64,000 bases of DNA from Euwallacea fornicatus. Taxonomy: Eukaryota; Arthropoda; Insecta; Coleoptera; Curculionidae. The notes below the pieces were generated by a model, which saw only the letters and a program-made list of their open reading frames with translations, had not been told where the DNA came from and searched no databases. Made by a program: the position numbers and the translations under genes. Location: assembly GCF_040115645.1 (NCBI RefSeq), contig NC_089566.1:496001-560000 (forward strand). Reading direction: 5' to 3'. Below are positions 59,180-64,000 of this stretch, one piece after another. How positions within the stretch are numbered: the stretch's first letter is position 1; each line of letters starts with the position of its first letter.

Positions 59180-59760
59180 GCAAGTACAATGTCGAATTAT
59201 CAATTCACATTATAGAAAATATGGAGAGTCATATTTATATGATAAAAGTTTTTCTGGGTCTTATATTTTTATTGCTAATTTAATGTTAAAAAACATTAAA
59301 TTATCACATTGTACTCTACGAGAAGAGGTAGGAACTTCTCCTGCAGAAATTTTCTACGATACAACTTTAAGACTCAAGTGAATTTTTTCCAAAAAACAAT
59401 GACGTTATAGTTCCTGCTTCTTTTGTACAAATTCTCCGACAAAAATTACAATCCCTTCAACTAGTCCCTTCTAAACATCATTCTAACAAGAAAGTTTTTA
59501 TAGCTCCCGAACTAAACACCTGTACACACGTTTTTGTTCGAAATGATTCTATAAAAAAACCTCTTCACCGTCCTTTTGAAGGTCCCTTTTTTGTTATGAA
59601 TCGTGAAGACAAATTTTTTACAATCCTTATTAGAAATAGGGAGGTGAATATTCCCAAAGATTGACTCAAACCAGAATTCTTAATTCTTTCGGCTAAAAAC
59701 TTAGACAATCAGTCTAAATTTTTATCACAACCCCCAATTAAAACTGTACGTTTCTCTTTG
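59180..59760 (+). pseudogene. Ty3/gypsy integrase C-terminal region, decayed
   Basis: EEVGTSPAEIFYDTTLRL (59318-59375) is the end of the integrase core of gypsy-type polyproteins. After a frame change, SFVQILRQKLQSLQLVPSKH and HVFVRNDSIKKPLHRPFEGP (59400-59590) give the region just before the polyprotein end, then a stop in NIPKD at about 59663 followed by LKPEF. Everything upstream (gag, protease, RT, RNase H) is absent. In an intact element the integrase inserts the cDNA into the genome. The gene leads directly into a polypurine tract and LTR. Confidence 0.72.
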
Positions 59761-59831
59761 GAAATAATGAACTATTTTTACACACCCTTTAGGTAGTTTT
59801 TCAATTACACTACCTTTTTACCTCCGTTACT

Positions 59832-59841
59832 AGGAGGGGAG
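59832..59841 (+). other. Polypurine tract before the gypsy LTR
   Basis: AGGAGGGGAG directly precedes the presumed LTR start (TGTGGCATAAC at 59845). Such a purine tract primes plus-strand DNA synthesis in LTR elements. Confidence 0.6.
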
Positions 59842-59844
59842 TAT

Positions 59845-60850
59845 TGTGGCATAACTTGTTGAGTTCGTTTACATAATACTTCTGTACTGTGGTTGGTAAT
59901 GGTTCCCCTATAATAATGTCGACAGGTAGTTTGTTTATAGGTATTTTGTTGCTTAGGTGGTTTTTATCACAGCTTTGGCAAACCACTATTTGTTATTGTA
60001 ATTTAATATTTTTAGAATAGTTAGTGTGTGTCGAGAATTTATATATGAGTACAAGGTGTTTCCTAAGTACGGTACATGACTTCGGAAGCATAATCTACAG
60101 CTAAAATAAAGGTAATTTTGTTATATAAGTTATATCCCAAAAATGCTTCGTTGCGGAAATACAGGGTGTGAAAATTTTATTGTCTGAAATTTAATGTCTC
60201 ACGCACAGGTAAATAAACGGTGTTGGTGACTAGTAAAATGTCGACAATTTCGCTACCAAACAGGCAAGTACATGACAAAAAAATTCATATCTTCATATAA
60301 GTATTTCTTCTCTTAAGAATTTTAAAAAAGAATGAAAAAATTTAGCTGCTATGTTGTTTATTTATTTACTCGAAAACGGTGCTTCCTACGAAAAAAGTCA
60401 AGAGACCTTTTTTCTTTCAAATCGAACACACAATTAAAAAAGGAAAAAAAATTGGAAAAGAAAAGTGGCGGACCACATTTTTCTTTTAAAATATCCAGCA
60501 ATTATCCTGCCTGCACGCCACTGGTTACACAACAGCCACAGTTTTTAGCGTAAAATACCCACCTTTGCTAACTCTCAAATCCTGCAAAATTTCATTAAAA
60601 TTTCTCAAGTAGTTTCGGAAATATTTTAAAAAATTTAATTTTTTAAAGAAAATTTCACACCCTGTATTTCCGCAACGAAGCATTTTTGGGATACAGTTTA
60701 TATAACAAAATTACATTTATTTTAGCTGTAGAATATGTTCCCGAAGTTATGTATCGTACTTAGGAAACACCCTGTATATTACGTTTTGTAAAAAAACAAA
60801 AAACAATCTTCAATAAACTTTCTCGCCTGCAACATCTTTCTGTATAAAAA
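59845..60850 (+). mobile_element. 3' LTR of the gypsy element, split by a DNA transposon
   Basis: The LTR likely begins TGTGGCATAACTTG at 59845 after the polypurine tract. It is interrupted at TA (60050-60051) by the 60052-60774 element and resumes after 60776. An AATAAA signal at about 60812 fits a polyadenylation signal inside the LTR. The end near 60850 is a guess. There is no 5' LTR in the window that I could match. Confidence 0.5.
60052..60774. repeat. Non-coding element with double-motif inverted repeats, inserted in the gypsy LTR
   Basis: TA flanks both sides (60050-60051 and 60775-60776). Tips CAAGGTGTTTCCTAAG and, reversed, CAGGGTGTTTCCTAAG. The second motif AATACAGGGTGTGAAA starts 110 bp in on each side (60162 and mirrored at 60664). 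The central block at 60461-60480 (AAAAGTGGCGGACCACATTT) matches those of 34341-35065 and 46342-47173. Its tips are close to those of 3269-4057. Confidence 0.85.
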
Positions 60851-61766
60851 ATCATCTTGTTTGTACATACTACGACAGGCACTTATCAGTTAAACAATAT
60901 ATCTTAAAAATGTCCCAGTATCGATCAAATTTTCTTCAATTTCATATTTTCATTTTAAAATAGATAAAACTGCAGATTTTTGCATTTACTGATATTTAGT
61001 ATGTTTTGAAATAAGCCTGTAACCTATCGGGAACCTGTATTTGTATGCAATGACCAATCGATGGTATCGCGGGTTTTCTCATAATCTACTGAGATACTAA
61101 AAAATTACCAAACTTTTGCTGCTTTTTCTTTATTGGTGCAAACCACATTTCTTTATCGTTTTTAGTTTTCTACCTACGGAAGTTTCTCAAAACAATAATA
61201 GAGGACCCATGAGCTCAACATTCCAATATTAAAGTGAGGAATGATTAATACATTTTTAAAATCCTTTTTTGAATACCGTTTGCAAAAAAAGTAAAATAAG
61301 TTCCTTCGTCTTAGAGTTATTATCGTAATTTGAATTTTTTTAAATGGGACACTATAACTTTAGAGGGTTCCATGACATTTTTGAAGTGGAATCTAAAAAC
61401 TAGCCTAATGAACCCATTTTTGATTGTTGAAAAGTTGTAAAACAACCAAATGACAATAGGTATTTTCTATGTAAAATTAGAAAAAAAAATGTACATAGTT
61501 TCTATGGCACGTATATAGATAAAAGCTATATCTGGCAAGAATTTAATATTATTTATTTGACTGAGAAATATGATACGAATAAAAAATATTTTATTGAGCC
61601 TGGGAAAAATTCGCACTCCACTTTAAAACTCGATGGCATTTTAAAGATTTGTTAGAATCTTCTGTAGATGATACGAGAGCAAATACGAGTTTCTTAGGTT
61701 TGATTATATAAAAAAATTATTCAGAAAAAGTAAATTGTTTGTTAAGATCGGCTTATCTTGCATATA
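60851..61766. other. Gene-free interval
   Basis: About 900 bases with nothing recognised. Confidence 0.4.
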
Positions 61767-62218
61767 CACGGTGTTCGTTTTACTAGCTCAATCATGGGTA
61801 TCTCGGTTATTTGAACAGATGCGAGGTCGGTTAAATTAGGGCGAAGTTGCGCATTTTCGAGCTTTGTAAGATGCCGCTTGAAGAATTATAAAATTTCGGT
61901 TACTTTCGGAAATATCCGGGAAAATACGAAATTTCGAAAAAAGGTTTTTATTTTTTTCTGGACTCATTTGAAGAGATAATTGAAAATGGCTGGCGCATTT
62001 TCGTAGTCACTTTTTCTCCTCGACATCATGACAGTGTCAAGTTTGGAATCCGACGTTTCGATTTTGCCGGAACCATCAGCAACTTGATTTCTTCTTATGG
62101 GCGCCATCTTGGATTTTCACATTTTTGGATTCCGCTTTTTTTCCGATTTTAACCGACCTCGTATCTCTTCAAATAACCGGGATGTTCCCATGGCTGAGCT
62201 CGTAAAACGGACACCCTG
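61767..62218. repeat. 452-bp MITE
   Basis: Tips CACGGTGTTCGTTTTAC and, reversed from the right, CAGGGTGTCCGTTTTAC. TA lies on both sides (61765-61766 and 62219-62220). The arms pair for about 70 bp through the shared GACCTCG/CGAGGTC region. It is non-coding. A truncated relative lies at 13934-14290. Confidence 0.8.
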
Positions 62219-62220
62219 TA

Positions 62221-63533
62221 TAATAGAGTTGAGAAGCTAAATATGAATTTTCTCCAGTTTCCATTTAGCGATATCATGTTAGCCATAATTATAAAACTTT
62301 TTATTTTATAGAATTTTTATTTATTAAACGTTTTTAAACACATTTTCAACTTATAGTAGGAAAATGTCGATTTCAATTCAAGTCAATTAAATGAATAATA
62401 TGAAATAACACCAAACGAGGCGTATTTATCTTTCAGTGGTCTACTTGGAAAAAACATTTTTTTTTTTTTTCATGTTTTGAGTTCTTTAAAGTGAACTTAT
62501 TTTCCATGAATTCGCATTTAGATATTTCATCGAATGCTTTTTAAATTTGTATAGTGTCCCATGTAAAAGCACGCAGGTTGCTGTTAAACCTCGAAAGCAA
62601 AGAAGCTTATGATTTTACTCTATTTTAAAATGAATTTTACTCAAAAATGCGGCATATAAAACTAATAATTATTTTTCGGTTCAATATATAAGGGTCTCTT
62701 ACCAATTACAAGTTTTTAAAAGCCCCCCGTAGCGAGGGGAGCACCAAAAAAGATCGGGCAATGCGGTTTACACTAATCATCTTTATCGTACAGTTGAGCC
62801 CAGGAAACGTATATTAGTAGTCAAATATCTCCTTCGCAATATAGGAAAACCCAAGCTCCCGTCGGATTTGGTTCACCATGTACCAAAGATAGAACCGATA
62901 TATTCAGGAATACTTCGTATAGCCAAAACTAACCGGGTTACAGTCTCGTCAAAGGTTAATAAACCATAAACTTGATCAATGAGTTCGGGCCAGTGATTGC
63001 AGGGTCCAGAATCCAGACACGAGGAAATATGCCCTTACCTGGGAATTGGTTTGTTCCTTGATGCGATCCAAGCGTCATGTTTTGGATTATTAGTCGGCCT
63101 ATTCGTACGAAACTGATTTCTCTGATGGCAATGAAATGTTCGTGAAATGTGTATTGTTGCTTAAATATTGATAGAATGTGATTGAAAACATGGCATAGGG
63201 GAATGTTAACACGTATAATCAAAAGCACTCTTAACTGGCCAGACCTCCGATGTTTCAAAGACAAATTCTTATGTTTATTTTCGGTTCGTTTTCGAGCTTT
63301 ATTGACAGATATTTTGAAAGCTGCTGTCCCGCTTTAATTCGTATTATAAATAAATTTTGGACCTGCCAATTAAAATCTATTTTGACTATGAATATGTATG
63401 TGCCTGAAAAGATAGACCTATTCGTGTGCTATTTTCTCGTAGCATACGAAGAGATCTATCTCTGGTCCGTCTATCCATGACGTTCCAAGCGGCCCCATTA
63501 AATAAAAGTGATAGAAAAAAAGTAAAACATGTA
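62221..63533. other. Gene-free interval
   Basis: No gene or repeat pair is recognised. Overlapping open frames at 62956-63635 have no family signature; the last runs into the next element. Confidence 0.4.
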
Positions 63534-64000
63534 CAGGGTATCCAACGAGTATGGGCCACTATCCGTAAATTGAAAACTACGACTAGGAAAAAGTTGAAAC
63601 TTAGGCATCATACTAACGTGGAGGTGCTCTATTGATTAAAAATATTTTCATGAACATACCACTTCCGGTTATAACGGAAATGAATGTCCAACTCGTACTG
63701 AAACTAACAAGTACTCAAAATTGAAAAGTGTTTTTTTCAAATAAAATGAAAACTGTTAGATTTAGATATAGTCAATTGAATTGAAAGTAGTACTTATTGT
63801 TGGTGTTAAATATGTATTCGTTTTGAAAAAATAGGGGATTCCCATGTAAAAAATTTGAGTTTTTTACAATTCTTGAATGATAATTTTGGACTCTTTTTTT
63901 GAATACCCTGTATGAAAAAAATTGATTTAACCAACTGATTCAAGGACTGTAAAGCATTTTGTACAATAGCACAAAATTTCATTGCAAAATACTTAGCGAT
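63534..64000. repeat. Inverted-repeat element, copy 2 of 32392-33670, cut by the window end
   Basis: It starts TA-CAGGGTATCCAACGAGTA at 63534 and follows the right arm of 32392-33670 in reverse orientation. About 500 bp of that copy are skipped near 63695, after which it aligns again through the core (ATACCCTGTATGAAAAAA near 63905). The window ends before its other tip. Confidence 0.75.

Noticed and set aside
1..64000. CRISPR array, bacterial operon or other prokaryotic system
   Set aside because: No regularly spaced direct repeats, ribosome-binding sites or prokaryotic genes were seen; the content is eukaryotic transposons.

Overview
This is a transposon-dense, AT-rich stretch of animal nuclear DNA, most likely from an insect (a beetle would fit, but this is inference from the transposon families, not from a host gene). 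I found no host gene, exon series, tRNA, rRNA or CRISPR array that I can defend. All coding sequence I recognise belongs to mobile elements, and nearly all of it is broken.

The dominant theme is Tc1/mariner-superfamily DNA transposons whose ends read TA-CAGGGTG or close variants. Many carry a transposase that begins with a DUF4817-type helix-turn-helix and ends with a C-terminal block like WIGRxGP...PRSPDLTPLDFFLWG. At least eight or nine distinct elements of this type are present: 3269-4057, 4062-4683 with its inverted copy 37604-38223, 8750-11064, 14851-16804, 18182-19815, 28145-29940, 34341-35065, 49582-50744 and 50843-51960. The best preserved is 14851-16804, with about 290 bp of matching terminal arms, TA target duplications and a transposase frame broken by a single stop codon. 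Two true mariners (12089-13303 and 56042-57788) and one Tc1-like element (44410-45776) are also present, all inactivated. Non-coding inverted-repeat elements (MITE-like) fill much of the rest.

Layout. 1-3266: unassigned DNA. 3269-4683: two transposons back to back. 7700-11064: Jockey-like RT fragment followed by a decayed DUF4817 transposon with a nested MITE. 12025-13303: TA microsatellite and mariner. 13934-17040: MITE remnant and the near-intact transposon, set inside an older inverted repeat. 18161-25783: a nested composite. Its base is a probably full-length Jockey/I-like non-LTR element on the minus strand, flanked by a 16-bp duplication. Its tail carries a DUF4817 transposon that itself carries a near-perfect 678-bp palindrome, and its endonuclease domain is split by an R1-like non-LTR element with a 15-bp duplication. 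28145-29940: minus-strand DUF4817 transposon. 32392-38223: several inverted-repeat elements, including a three-deep nest. 40290-47173: more inverted-repeat elements and Tc1. 49197-51960: three related elements. 53292-57982: MITEs and a mariner with an unexplained insertion in its leader. 59180-60850: Ty3/gypsy integrase tail and LTR, split by another element. 61767-64000: two more inverted-repeat elements, the last cut by the window end.

The most interesting structural signal is a repeated end architecture. Six elements with otherwise different sequence carry a second copy of the terminal motif (consensus ATACAGGGTGT) inside the terminal repeat, 109-110 bp from the outer tip. Four of them show it at both ends. 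This looks like the IR/DR arrangement of some Tc1-group transposons and suggests one transposase lineage mobilising many families. All coordinates were derived by eye; ends given as round numbers are approximate.
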